A stretch of 64,000 nt of DNA, from NCBI GenBank assembly GCA_016708875.1, contig JADJFA010000028.1, forward strand, positions 24,470-88,469, read 5' to 3'. Numbering within the stretch: position 1 is the first letter of the stretch; each line of letters starts with the position of its first letter. Made by a program: the position numbers and the translations under genes. The notes below the pieces were generated by a model, which was not told the origin of the DNA, did no database searches, and was given only the letters and a program-made list of their open reading frames with translations. Shown here piece after piece: positions 18,886 through 29,300 of the stretch. This stretch comes from Lewinellaceae bacterium (lineage in GTDB: Bacteria; Bacteroidota; Bacteroidia; Chitinophagales; Saprospiraceae).

Positions 18886-20551
18886 TTACTTCCACACTGC
18901 CGTTCCCAGTCGCTTTACGCTATCATTGTTGGTCAAAATGATCTGGTAATGCCCTGCGGACAAATTTCGCATACCCCTTGATCTTCAATGTTGTTATCTC
19001 GTTTGGTAAAATTTTTGAAGAAATACCTTCCATTTTCTGTCCCAAAGCATTCCGCAATTCCACTGAATCGCCGGTCTTGAAAAAATCGAACGCGTAGGTA
19101 AAAGTCAGTTCGCCCGCAGCCTGGTTGAAACTGAACATTCCTCCATTTCCGGCAACCATTTCGTTCAATTCAATCCACGAACTGGTTATGTCAGGAAGTC
19201 CATAACCACGGGCATTATCCGGGCTTTCTGTTTGGTCGGCAGATGCAAAAACAGCGTCAAGGATTTCCGAGGCAGTCTTTTCGGGGAACGCGCTCCAAAG
19301 AGAGGCCAGCGCGCCTGCCAACATCGGCGAAGCAAGCGATGTGCCGCTCGAAAGGCCTATGGCTATGCCAACGTTTCCGGCTACCACGATCTCGTCGCCC
19401 GGCGCCACGAGCTCTGGTTTGATCCGACCATCATACGTTGGGCCAAACGAGCTGAAATCGGCCCGATTTCCCGTAGGATTAACGGCCCCCACTGCAATTA
19501 TTCCAGCTGCATCTGCCGGAACTCCAATATATTTCCAAACTCCATCTCCTTCATTGCCGGCGGCATTGCAAATGATCATGCCTTTGGTAGCGGCGATTGC
19601 TGCGCCACGTGAACCGATGGCAGTTCTTCCGTCCAGATCAACATAACTGTGACTCAACGAATTATCATTAAAACTTGTGTAACCGAGCGAGGCATTGATA
19701 ATGTCAACCCCCGCGCTGTCAGCCCACTCTGCAGCCGCCACCCAATTGACCTCTTCTATGGGAAATTCGCCACCTGTGTCTTCCGTTTTTAGCAAAAAAT
19801 ACGTCGCATCAGGAGCAGTACCAACGAAGTACTTGGGCAAATTAGAAGCCATCACAGATAGTACAGAAGTTCCATGCTGTGCACCCTCGAACACTCCGGC
19901 ATCGCGTTCCACAAAATCCCAAGCAGGGAAAAGTCTACCTTGCAGTCCCACGCTGTCGAACATTGGTATCGTGTCGGCATTGGTGAAACCACCGTCCATA
20001 ACCGCTATCCAAATGCCTGCGCCTCGGTGGCCTGCAAGGTGCATCACCGGGAGGCCGAGCAATTGGTTTTGTTGGCCCGCATAGCCCCAGAGCGGGATGT
20101 CGTCGCCTAAAATGGCAGGATCAGAAACTACCGGTGCACGCTTTTTTACCGGTCGGTTGGGTGGATTTCTGTATTTGAGGTGCGGCCCGATATAACTCAC
20201 GGATTGAACGAAATCCAGATTTTTAAGTCTTTCGGCGGCGGCTGAATCTGCCATAACCGCAGCGGCATTAAGCCAACGGGAGGTATTGTGGATCTGTACT
20301 CCCTTGATTTTCAATTGTTCAAGGTACGCAGGATTAACAGGCAAATCATTCTCCACGATTTCAATGCTTGCTCTCGCGCGGCGTTCGAGTGCGCGGGCCG
20401 AAAGAAATTCAGCAGGCCGGCAGCTGCAATGGGGTGAATTGTATTTGTCCCGAAACTCGACCCAGTATTTATTGGTTTTTTGGGAAAAGAGCGGTTGATG
20501 AAAACCTAAAAAAACCAGTAAGAATAAAGGTAAAAAAAATAGTTTTTGCAT
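18886..20551 (-). CDS. S8 family subtilisin-like peptidase, T9SS-type tail (frameshift near C-terminus)
   Basis: This secreted serine protease has a signal peptide (MQKLFFLPLFLLVFLGF) and a propeptide to about residue 150. The catalytic triad is Asp186 (AVMDGG), His226 (QHGTSV) and Ser405 (SGTSLASPM), with oxyanion Asn333 (AAGNEGD). The last 80 residues look like a T9SS sorting domain (VELRNALGQKMEG..). One extra A in a run at + strand 18965-18967 disrupts the very end. Removing it gives ANLSAGHYQIILTNND..VWK and a stop at 18886, the expected ending for such a tail. The protein would be about 554 residues, exported by the Sec then type IX systems. Confidence 0.85.
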
Positions 20552-20636
20552 GTTGTCCGAGAAGTTGAGCGCCGCAAAGGTTTGTCATTCTTACTTTCGC
20601 ATTTTAAAAATCTTGTTTGCCACCTTCACAAAAATG

Positions 20637-20836
20637 AGTCGTCCCGAATTTTGAGACCAATACGTCCCAGAGGGACGGAATATCGGTAGAAATATTGTTT
20701 TCGATGAAAAAGCGTGCCGTAGGTACGCTATCTAAAATTGCATATAGCGTACCTACGGCACGCAAACCGCATTTCATCTGTTCTTTACTACCGAGATTCA
20801 GTCCCTAACGGGACTTTAGAAAAATTCGGGATGACT
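20637..20836. repeat. About 200-bp multi-hairpin dispersed element, copy 1
   Basis: From outside in, the element has GTC.TCCCGAATTTT / AATTCGGGATGAC ends. Inside these are the blocks CGTCCCAGAGGGACG and GTCCCTAACGGGAC, each next to a CGGTAGAA or TACCGAGATT motif. The centre is a hairpin with GCGTGCCGTAGGTACGCTAT arms. An inverted second copy is at 54104-54299. Both lie between divergently transcribed genes (here the subtilase and a glycosyltransferase). Confidence 0.8.
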
Positions 20837-20852
20837 CCTGTTTCCAAATCTA

Positions 20853-21632
20853 ATGCCAATCGCCCCTACTTTTTCCATCATCACAGTCGTTTACAATGGC
20901 GAGGATCTCTTGAGGGGCACTATGGAAAGTGTATTTCGCCAAAGCTATCCAAACATCGAGTACATCGTAGTGGATGGCGCATCGAAGGATGGTTCTTTGA
21001 AAATTATTGAAGCATACGCTGCCAAAATGCCCCATTTGCGCTGGATTTCAGAACCAGACCGGGGTTTGTACGATGCCATGAACAAAGGATTACGCATGGC
21101 AACGGGCGATTTTGTGCAGTTTCTCAATGCCGGTGACTGGCTTCATGCACCAAATACCATTGAAAAAATGGCTTCGCTTGTCACTCCCGACACGGGTGTA
21201 CTATATGGAGAAACTATGCTCGTGGATGACGCCCGCAAACCACACGGCACCATGAGTGAACTCAGTACCCGCCAATGCCCCACCCATTTGCATTGGAAGC
21301 AATACCTCGGAGGAATGCTTGTGGTTCACCAATCGTTTGTGCCGCGACGTTCTATCTCGCCGGAGTACCGTGCGAGTGCAGAACTTTGCGCCGATTACGA
21401 CTGGTGTATTGAAATCCTGAAAAAGAGCCCGGAAAACATCCATGTGGGCGGAATAATTACCGATTACCTGATGGGCGGACTTTCCAAAAAACGCCACCAG
21501 CAAAGCCTGCGCAATCGCTTTGATGTGATGCGTTATCATTTTGGTTTAGTACCTACATTATTGGCGCACTTATGGGTCGTAATTCGAGCGGGTTTGCACC
21601 GAATTCGAAGGTGGGGAGAGGAACGATATTGA
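20853..21632 (+). CDS. Family 2 glycosyltransferase
   Basis: This 259-residue GT-A-fold enzyme transfers sugar from a nucleotide-activated donor to a growing glycan. It has the opening strand FSIITVVYNGEDLL, the nucleotide-binding DGASKDGS, the metal-binding neighbourhood PDRGLYDAMNKG and FLNAGDWLH. It has no clear membrane anchor except a weak hydrophobic stretch near the end. It resembles colanic-acid-type WcaA/WcaE glycosyltransferases, but it stands outside any glycan cluster, so donor and acceptor are unknown. Its TGA stop is the first three bases of a 62-bp palindrome. Confidence 0.85.
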   Translation: MPIAPTFSIITVVYNGEDLLRGTMESVFRQSYPNIEYIVVDGASKDGSLKIIEAYAAKMPHLRWISEPDRGLYDAMNKGLRMATGDFVQFLNAGDWLHAPNTIEKMASLVTPDTGVLYGETMLVDDARKPHGTMSELSTRQCPTHLHWKQYLGGMLVVHQSFVPRRSISPEYRASAELCADYDWCIEILKKSPENIHVGGIITDYLMGGLSKKRHQQSLRNRFDVMRYHFGLVPTLLAHLWVVIRAGLHRIRRWGEERY

Positions 21633-21691
21633 GGCGTCAGCCAAGACCTCGGAGGTTTTCGAAAACCTCCGAGGTCTTGGCTGACGCCTCA
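21630..21691. repeat. 62-bp perfect palindrome carrying the stop codons of both convergent genes
   Basis: Two 31-nt arms with no spacer, centred on TTTTCGAAAA and including CCTCGGAGG. The first three bases are the TGA of the glycosyltransferase and the last three are the complement of the TGA of the SRPBCC gene, so both genes end exactly at the palindrome edges. Confidence 0.9.
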
Positions 21692-22162
21692 CACCATTTC
21701 CCCAAACAGCTCCACCAACTTTTTCGTCCTAAAATCAAAAATCCCTTTCAATTGCCGGCGCACAAACAGCCAGTTGGCAAAATCGCCTAGCCAGCCAAGT
21801 GGCACCCGGTAGTGAACCAGATCAGTCATTTCCACGCCGCCAGGAATTGCTTTGAAATGGTGTTGATGATGCCAAAGAGAATATGGCCCTACACGCTGTT
21901 CATCCACAAAAAACTGGCCTTCCTGAACATGCGTAATTTCTGTCATCCAAAATAATGGGATGCCCAATAAGGGTGTGACCGTGTAGGTTATGACCTGCCC
22001 GGCGTACATTTTTCGGGCCGAAAATTCAGGGTCTGAAGTGACGTGGAACCCCATTTTTGCAGGAGTTATCTCTTTGAGATTCATGGGATTGGAGAAAAAG
22101 TCCCATGCTGATTCGGGTGAAATTGGCAGGCGTTGGACGCTTTTAAGTGAGTGGACGGACAT
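21689..22162 (-). CDS. SRPBCC (START-like ligand-binding) family protein
   Basis: This 157-residue protein of the polyketide-cyclase/dehydrase-like SRPBCC fold begins at MSVHSLKSVQRLPIS. The longer frame is rejected because its N-terminus (HHSITPSLHH..) is the translation of an 8-bp tandem repeat. Features are SPESAWDFFSNPMNLKEITP, typical of the helix-grip fold, GPYSLWHHQHHF and VHYRVPLGWLG near the end. Members bind hydrophobic ligands; the ligand here is unknown. Confidence 0.8.
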   Translation of the reverse strand: MSVHSLKSVQRLPISPESAWDFFSNPMNLKEITPAKMGFHVTSDPEFSARKMYAGQVITYTVTPLLGIPLFWMTEITHVQEGQFFVDEQRVGPYSLWHHQHHFKAIPGGVEMTDLVHYRVPLGWLGDFANWLFVRRQLKGIFDFRTKKLVELFGEMV

Positions 22163-22200
22163 TATATGAAGTGATGAAGTGATGGAGGATGGGGTGATAA

Positions 22201-22240
22201 AGTGATGGAGTGATGGAGTGATGGAGTGATGGAGTGATGG
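22201..22240. repeat. 8-bp tandem repeat (AGTGATGG x5)
   Basis: Five exact copies of AGTGATGG, preceded by degenerate units from about 22165. They lie just upstream of the SRPBCC start, in the spacer shared with the CBS gene. Confidence 0.85.
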
Positions 22241-22348
22241 AGTACGCAAACTTGATTAAGCACTTTTGGTTTAAAAAAATGAAGCGGCGGCACAGTTTTA
22301 AACCGTGTCGCCGCTAAAAGCCATTGGCTGGAGTAAAAATCGAAAATT

Positions 22349-22774
22349 TTACATATTGTCTTCCACAAATTTCTCGAGATTCTCTGGATACTCCTTGGTG
22401 TGCTCGTAACGAATAATATCGGTACTGGTTACGATGCCTAAAAGTTCGTGATCGTCATTCACAATAGGTACGGCGTGAAAGAGGTGGCGGGTCAGCACAT
22501 CCGCCACAGCGCCCAGATGCTGGCCAGGATCGAGGGTAGCAACACGCTTCGTCATGACCTCGCTAACTTTCATCTTGCCATACTCCTCGGCAGATTTTCC
22601 GAGTTTGAACATATCCCAAGAAGTCACCATGCCCACCAATCTTTTGCCGTCCAATATGGGAATGTGATGGATATGCTTTTGGAGCATGATATCGCGGGCT
22701 TCCCCAAGCGTACTATCTGGATTAAGGGTGATGACATCCTTCGTCATGTGCGAGGCTACAAGTTCGTTCATCAT
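22349..22774 (-). CDS. CBS domain pair protein
   Basis: This 141-residue protein consists of two CBS domains (about residues 8-60 and 73-127), with motifs HMTKDVITLNPDSTLGEA, HHIPILDGKRLVGMVT and FHAVPIVNDDHELLGIVTSTDI. Such modules bind adenine nucleotides and act as energy or ligand sensors, and stand-alone pairs often act through a partner protein. No partner is evident among the neighbours. Confidence 0.88.
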   Translation of the reverse strand: MMNELVASHMTKDVITLNPDSTLGEARDIMLQKHIHHIPILDGKRLVGMVTSWDMFKLGKSAEEYGKMKVSEVMTKRVATLDPGQHLGAVADVLTRHLFHAVPIVNDDHELLGIVTSTDIIRYEHTKEYPENLEKFVEDNM

Positions 22775-22881
22775 AGGCCGTCAAATATTTTTTTTTGTGA
22801 AACGGAATTAGTTTGCCCCGAAAGTATGACGCTTGGTTTCTTATTTCCAAACATTCCTAATATTATGTCAATTTTGTGCTT

Positions 22882-23930
22882 ATGAAAAACTTGTACCTGA
22901 TTTCAATTTCGCTCTTCAGCCTCTTTTTGGGCTGTCAAGACCAAAGCCAGAACCCTCAAAACAAAATATCTATGGAGGAAAAACCCGCACGGAAAGCCTA
23001 CGCCATCGCGATCCACGGTGGTGCTGGCGCAATCAAACGCGCTGAAATAAGCCCCGAAAAAGAAGCCGCTTATCGTGCCGCGCTCGATTCTGCGCTCACT
23101 ATAGGCGAAACGATCTTGAAAAACGGTGGCACAGCACTTGATGCCGTCGAAAAAACCATCAGCTACCTCGAAGACTGCCCGCTGTTCAATGCGGGTCGTG
23201 GAGCAGTCTTTACCCACGAAGGCAAAACGAACTTGACGCAAGTATTATGGATGGCGTCACTCAAAAAGCTGGTGCAGTGGGCGGTGTCACAACAGTTCGC
23301 AATCCCATTCAGCTTGCCCGGGCTGTGATGGAAAAATCCTCACACGTATTATTATCCGGACGCGGTGCGGAAGAATTTGCCGTTGAAAATGGGTTTGAAA
23401 AAGTTGATCCTAAATGGTTTTTCACACAAGAACGCTGGAACACCCTGCAAAAAACACTCAGCGAGGAAAAAGCGAAGGGAAAAACCGGAGCCCTGGAACA
23501 AACCAATCCTGACTATAAATATGGCACCGTTGGCTGTGTCGCGCTCGACCAACAAGGCAACCTTGCGGCGGGGACCAGTACTGGTGGCATGACCAACAAA
23601 CGCTGGAACCGTCTCGGAGATGCGCCAATCATCGGCGCAGGCACCTACGCGTCCAACGATGCTTGTGCGGTATCCTGCACTGGCCACGGCGAATACTTTA
23701 TCCGCTACTCGGTGGCGCACGATGTCTGGGCGCGGATGATTTACGCGGGGGCCTCTCTAGCAGAAGCCACAGATGCCATCATCCATAAAAAACTGGTAGA
23801 AAAAGGGGGTGAAGGCGGCCTTATTGCCGTGGACAAAGACGGCAACATCGCCCAGCCATTCAATTCTGAAGGTATGTACAGAGGTTGGACAAAACCTGGT
23901 GAACGGAAAGTGGCGATCTTTAAGGAGTGA
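22882..23930 (+). CDS. Isoaspartyl peptidase/L-asparaginase, plant type, lipoprotein (frameshift)
   Basis: This is an Ntn-hydrolase that cleaves isoaspartyl dipeptides and asparagine and matures by self-cleavage before a catalytic Thr. A lipoprotein signal ends at LFLGC (Cys18) for the start at 22882. Motifs are AIHGGAGAI near the N-terminus, FNAGRGAVFTHEG, and YGTVGCVALD holding the nucleophile Thr, then GGMTNKRWNRLGDAPIIGAG. One A is missing in a run at 23224-23227; restoring it joins ..EGKN to ELDASIMDGVTQKAGAVGG and gives 349 residues. Its TGA stop lies inside the 82-bp palindrome shared with the converging lipoprotein gene. Confidence 0.85.
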
Positions 23931-24007
23931 GTATTGGACTATTGGGCGGAGACCTCCGAGGTCTTCGAAGACCTCGGAGGTCTCCGCCCAATAGTCCAAT
24001 ACTCACT
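23926..24007. repeat. 82-bp perfect palindrome carrying the stop codons of both convergent genes
   Basis: Two 41-nt arms with no spacer, centred on GTCTTCGAAGAC and containing GAGACCTCCGAGGT. The TGA of the peptidase gene (23928-23930) and that of the converging lipoprotein gene (complement of 24003-24005) lie at mirror-image positions two bases in from each edge. Confidence 0.9.
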
Positions 24008-24494
24008 TTTGCGAAAAAACCACCAAAAGCGTAGCCTCTTCAGGGCTGAGCACACGGTCAATGCGCACAAAAACACCGGGCTGCACTTCGCGGTCCTGTC
24101 CAAGTTGCATCTCCTGACGCCGAAGCTCAATGATATCGCCCCAATCTTTCAGCGCGGCTTGTTTAGGAGAAAAAGTGCTCAGAAACACAAACTGGCGCGT
24201 GGCTTCTTTCATCCAAAACGAATCTGGCTGAGCGTTGTAATCGCCTTTGACGGTGAACCGATATTCTTGTTTGGTTTCCCCACAAACTTCCTGGCCAATT
24301 TCAAGCAGAATACCCCGGTCGAGCATCACACTTTCCAAGGATTGAGAACCTTCTTTTTCAAAGTTGTACTGCACAACATGCGGAAGGTCTTTGGCAAATA
24401 TTGGCTCGGGCTTGTACTTGCACGTGGGTTTGTTCTGGCAGGAAAAAAGTGGGAAAAGCACTCCAAATGCGAGGATTCCACTGATTTTTTTCAT
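24003..24494 (-). CDS. Hypothetical lipoprotein
   Basis: This 163-residue protein has a lipoprotein signal (MKKISGILAFGVLFPLFSC) and no domain I recognise. The mature part has three further Cys residues, in NKPTCKYKPEP near the N-terminus and EVCGE in the middle. It is polar and beta-rich in appearance, and is likely periplasm-facing and anchored to a membrane. It shares a palindrome at its 3' end with the isoaspartyl peptidase gene. Confidence 0.65.
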   Translation of the reverse strand: MKKISGILAFGVLFPLFSCQNKPTCKYKPEPIFAKDLPHVVQYNFEKEGSQSLESVMLDRGILLEIGQEVCGETKQEYRFTVKGDYNAQPDSFWMKEATRQFVFLSTFSPKQAALKDWGDIIELRRQEMQLGQDREVQPGVFVRIDRVLSPEEATLLVVFSQK

Positions 24495-24522
24495 AAAAAT
24501 TGGTTGATTATGAATCTACTGG

Positions 24523-24555
24523 AAACCTCCTAGGTTTTAAAAACCTACGAGGTTT
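24523..24555. repeat. AAACCTACGAGGTTT palindrome, copy 1
   Basis: Arms 24523-24537 and 24541-24555 match with one mismatch around a 3-nt loop. The arm AAACCTACGAGGTTT recurs exactly at 47952-47966. It sits upstream of both divergent genes (lipoprotein and hutI). Confidence 0.7.
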
Positions 24556-24612
24556 TGGGTTAAGTAACAAAGAAATGACTTTTGCACAACAGGTTCGAGC
24601 AGCAAAAGTAGA

Positions 24613-24620
24613 TACTTTTG
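24613..24620 (+). promoter_or_regulatory. TAnnTTTG -7 box upstream of hutI
   Basis: TACTTTTG fits the -7 consensus. A TTTG lies at 24581-24584, but the 28-nt spacing is longer than usual. The leader to the hutI ATG at 24759 would be made largely of a GC-rich dispersed repeat. Confidence 0.35.
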
Positions 24621-24745
24621 CGCCGCTTTACCCGCCATAGCACGAAGTGCGAAGGCGGGACAACTGCCCCCCTCCTCCGCTTTCACTCGCCTTATCCTTC
24701 GGCGCGAGCGAGATGCTACGGCGGGTAAAACTGCTACTGCCTACT
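24620..24745. repeat. Dispersed GCTACGGCGGGT repeat, compound intergenic copy
   Basis: Several units of the family seen at 57-158, including ACCCGCCATAGC and GCTACGGCGGGTAAAACTGC, in both orientations. They occupy the hutI leader. Confidence 0.6.
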
Positions 24746-24758
24746 GCAACTCCCTCCT

Positions 24759-25993
24759 ATGTCCAACCTGCTCATCCGCAACATCCACACACTCGTACAA
24801 GCTGAAACCAACCGACGCTCACTTGTGAAAGGCGCGGATATGGCTTCGTTACCAGTTGTACACAATGCATACCTGTTGATCGAAAATGAGCGAATCGCGG
24901 CTTTTGGACACATGGACGATTGTCCTGAACGGGCTGAAGAGGTGATTGATGCAAGCGGGAGGCTCGTTTTGCCGTCCTGGTGCGATTCGCATACGCATAT
25001 CGTGTTTGCTGCAACGCGGGAAGAGGAGTTTGTGGACAGGATCAGAGGCCTGTCTTACGAGGAAATTGCGGAGCGCGGCGGCGGCATTTTAAATTCTGCA
25101 AGAAAGTTGCAGGTTGTCAGCGAAGACGAACTTTTTGAGGGTGCATGGGAGCGATTGCAAGAGGTTATCGGTTTGGGCACTGGAGCCATTGAGGTAAAAA
25201 GCGGCTACGGGCTTACCCTGGAAAGTGAACTTAAAATGTTGCGCGTAGTGCGGCGTTTGAAAGAAAAATCGCCCATTCCTGTCAAGGCTTCTTTTTTGGG
25301 AGCGCACGCTGTTCCGACAGAATATAAAAACCGCCGGGAAGCCTATATTGATCTGGTAATTAATGAGATGCTGCCAAGGGTGGCTGCTGAGGGGCTGGCG
25401 GATTATTGCGATGTTTTTTGCGACAAAGGCTTTTTTAGCCCCGAAGAAACTGAGCGGATTTTAAAAGCAGGTTGGAAGTGGGCTTGAAACCAAAAATACA
25501 CGCAAACGAACTTGGCCTCACCGGGGGGGTGCAGGTGGGCGTAGCAAACAATGCAATTTCGGTGGACCACCTGGAATACACCAGCGAAGTCGAAATCGAG
25601 GTGTTGAAAAACAGCGACACCCTCCCTACCCTGCTACCTGGTTGTGCATTTTTTCTCGGCATCCCCTTCGCTCCGGCAAGGCAAATGATGGATGCAGGAC
25701 TGCCCGTAGTGCTGGCCTCTGACTACAATCCTGGCTCCTGTCCATCGGGAAGTATGCCTTTTGTTGTGTCGCTGGCTTGTGCAAAAATGAAAATGCTTCC
25801 CGAAGAAGCGGTGAATGCTGCTACCCTCAATGGCGCGCGTGCCATGGAGTTGGAACAGGATTACGGCACAATTGCTGTCGGGAAAATTGCAAATGTGTTC
25901 ATAACAAGGCCAATGATGTCACTTGCCGGACTTCCCTACGCCTTTGGCAGCAAGGTTGTAGAAGCGGTAGTGCTGGGAGGGAAGCGGTATTGA
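24759..25993 (+). CDS. hutI: Imidazolonepropionase (frameshift)
   Basis: HutI is a metal-dependent amidohydrolase that opens imidazolone-5-propionate to formiminoglutamate in histidine breakdown. Metal ligands are in DSHTHIVFA. Other family motifs are GGGILNSARKLQ, EVKSGYGLTLESELKML, FLGAHAVP, KIHANEL and the C-terminal SDYNPGSCPSGSMP. The frame breaks near 25474; one added base joins ILKAG to LEVGLKPKIHANELG and gives 411 residues, the family size. No other hut genes are nearby. Confidence 0.88.
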
Positions 25994-26314
25994 AGGCCAG
26001 AAAAGCGGTTGGCAATAAAAGGGCTTAGTTGCGCGTTTCGCCGCGTTTTTCGGCCCATGTGCCTGTTAAAGTCAAGGATTTGTTTCATTTGAGATGTGTC
26101 GGATAGATGGCATTTGTCTACTTTTGCGGGCTTATTCGCAATAGCACAGCCGAAGGCGGTACGAAGGCGTGTAATGTTAAACCCACCACTCCCATACAGC
26201 ACTCCTCTTTAACAACGAATCTTTTGAAAACTGTTGCAAAACAAACCATCCCAACGAGAAATCCCGTATTCGATTCTACATTATCCATCAACCTTTGTTA
26301 AAAATTTTCTACTG
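25994..26314. other. Spacer between hutI and the giant surface protein
   Basis: This 320-nt stretch holds no gene I can support. It has a TACTTTTG box at 26119-26126 that fits the -7 consensus, with TTTG at 26088-26091 (27-nt spacing), so a promoter for the surface protein gene with a leader of about 180 nt is plausible. Confidence 0.35.
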
Positions 26315-29300
26315 ATGCACAGACTTCTAATCCCTATGCTCGCATGCTTATTCATTGGCATGCCTGCGCTTTTGCGCGCCCAGGTGACTCATGAAATCCA
26401 ATTCACACCTTTCGATCCCCGCAATCTTCCGTCCCATCCTCAAAACGCTGATATGCCCTGCGGCAGCGCTGGCACCTTCACTTTTGGGCAATTTATCGGC
26501 TCCAGTAACGATGTCGCGCCCTCGCCCATTTTTCTCTGTTTTGGCGACTCGCTGCTCGTGCAGCACAATGGCGACGCAGACTTGACTGGTGACCCAATCC
26601 CTGGCACCCAGCCAGGTATTGCGTATGGCTTTTATACCTGTCCTCCATACGCGCAGGGACCAACCCTACAAGATATTATTGGGGCAGCAATTCCTCCACC
26701 CAATGCTGATACGTGCTTGTTGCCTGGTTCTGTAAATGGCATGTACATTACGCAGCCCGTCGCCAATGGCGGTGCAACCTGGTTTTTCAACAGCGGGGCG
26801 CTCCAAACCACATTCAACATGGGGCAGCCGCTTTCCCTCTTTTTTGCACCGATCACCATAGATGATTTTGCTGGAAACACTTATGAGCCATCGGCCCCTG
26901 GATTTCCTCCCGGCCCCTGTGTAGCAGTAAATACAGCAGATGCATTTCAAGTGGTTTATTTGAACGAAATTACCGCCACTGGTATCAACAACAACTTTGG
27001 CAACGACTGCCTGGGCCGCTTCACAGTTCGCGGTGGTTATCCGCAATATGACAACAATGCGGTGTATACCATTTCCATTACCCTGGCAAGCAACCCTAGT
27101 GTTCAGGCGATCGTTCATACCTCCGCTTCAAATCTATTTCACTTGTCGAGTGTGGCTTTTTCCGTGCCAGTTGCAGGACTTTACAACGTGGTCATCGAAG
27201 ATGGCAAAAGTTGTCCGGCCGCTTTTCAGATTGATATGAACGTCTGTAATCCGGTTGACAACATTATGCTGACATTCCCGGACACGATTGTGCCACCAGG
27301 GGCAACGATTTGCATACCAGTTACGGTTGAGAACTTTGCCATTCTTTCCGGATCTTTCTCCATCGAATGGGATGAGACCGTATTACAATACAATGGTCTT
27401 CAAAATGTCAATTCGGTAATAGACACTGTTTTTGGTTCCGCCAACCTGAATGAGCAGCAGACTGCCAACGGTTTTCTTGGTGTTCAAATCTTTAACAATC
27501 TCAACCCTACCACGATTTACATTTCTGATGACAGCACCTTGTTCGAGATCTGCTTTACAGCAGTGGGTCAATTGGGTGATTGCACCGGAATGGGCGTTAC
27601 CAATAACCCGACGGGCGTGGCATTGGAAGACAGCATAGGCCAAAACCTCGCTCTTTCTGTAGATACTGGTCAGGTGTGCATTGCTTTCTTGCCGCTAGAG
27701 TTCACATTTGCGGTCATTGATACCAACTGCTTTGGACAGGCTACCTTGGTCATTACGCCTTCCGGAGGAGTAGAACCTTATGAGGTGACGGTGAATGAAA
27801 ACGCCCCTACTGGCCCTACTTATAATGGTGTGGTACTAACTTCTGGTGGGACATTCCCGGTACCTACCGTGGGCAGCACAAATAACACCCCTTTCACCTA
27901 CGATATTTGTGTGCAAGACAACAACGGTTTAGGGGCTACCCAATGCACCACCATTGTGGTGCAAATACCGCGTTTGGGGGCGCAGTTAAATTTTGTCCAA
28001 CAACCACTTTGTAATGGCGATAGTACCGGGATCATCAGTGCGGTAGTGCTACAAGGAGGTATTATAGTGCCGAGTCCGGGCACTAATTATACCTATGCCT
28101 GGGCTCCAGCCAACCTGACTGTTCAAGGCAGCCAGGTTCAAAACGGTGTACCAGCTGGTCTTTATACGGTTACGGTTACTGATTTGAATACCAATTGTTT
28201 CGAAGTAGCTTCAGGTTCTCTTGGGCAGCCGGCCCCAATGAGTTCACAAAGCGTGACGATGGTTGATCCCTCTTTGTCCGGCATTTGTAATGGTACCATT
28301 ACCTATGAGGCTGAAGGTGGTGTGCCATTGGCGGGTCCGGCTTATCAATACGCCTGGACTTATATTCCAGACAACACCTCTGCTGGTTCGGGCACGGCTA
28401 ACCCTATTGTGCTGAACAATGCCTGCGAGGGTGACTACCGCATCACCCTTACCGATGCGAATGGTTGTACTTTCGTAGATAGTGTTACGGTGAATAGTTT
28501 ACGCGAACTTTCGATCACAACCAACACCCTTCAAAATGTAGTCTGCAATGGCGATGACAATGGCTCTATTGCCATCACAGTTACTGAATCGGTCGTGACC
28601 GGAGAAACATACACCTTCACCTGGACGCCTGGTGGTTTCAATCAAACGGGTACAAGCCCTTCTTCTACCTACAGCAATCTTCCTGCTGGGGCTTACTCCG
28701 TTGTAGCGGTTGACGGTCTCGGCTGTCAAGTGACGCTCGACACGGTTATTACCCAGCCAGCGCTGCTTGTATTGGATACCTTCTCCTTAATTAATCCTAT
28801 TTGTGCACAACCCAACAGTGGTACCATTTGCGTAATCCCACAAGGCGGTACGGGCAATCCTAATAACTTTATGTATGCCTGGAACATACCAGGGACTACG
28901 ACTTGCCAAAGTAGCCTTGCTGTAGGCAATTACACTGTGACCGTAACGGACTTGAATGGTTGTCAAGATTCGCTGGAATTTGACTTGCCTACGCCACAAC
29001 CTCCAGGTTTTATGTCTTCAATTACCCCGGTAAAATGTGGCAATGACGGCGCGCTTACGGTGAATGCTCCTACAGCAGTCATTATAGTCTGGACGGATAT
29101 CAATGGAGTGCTAATAGACTCTGCGGCTACGATAACTGGCCTTTCAGGAGGTGACTACATTGTAAATATTATTGATGGGGGAGGCTGTGTTGCTACCGAC
29201 ACTATTACGCTTGCTGGCGTAATACCCATGTCCTTCTCTGACACAACGTTCATGCAGCCAACTTGCTTTGGATTTGCTGATGGCCAAATCGCTATTGGCG

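Noticed and set aside
22165..22245. CRISPR-like array
   Set aside because: The 8-bp units are contiguous with no spacers.
23934..24533. 199-codon plus-strand open frame running through the 82-bp palindrome
   Set aside because: It is antisense to the lipoprotein gene, which has a clear signal peptide, and its first part is palindrome sequence.
26666..27118. 150-codon minus-strand frame inside the giant surface protein gene
   Set aside because: Composition follows the antisense of the SprB-repeat gene and no family motif is visible.
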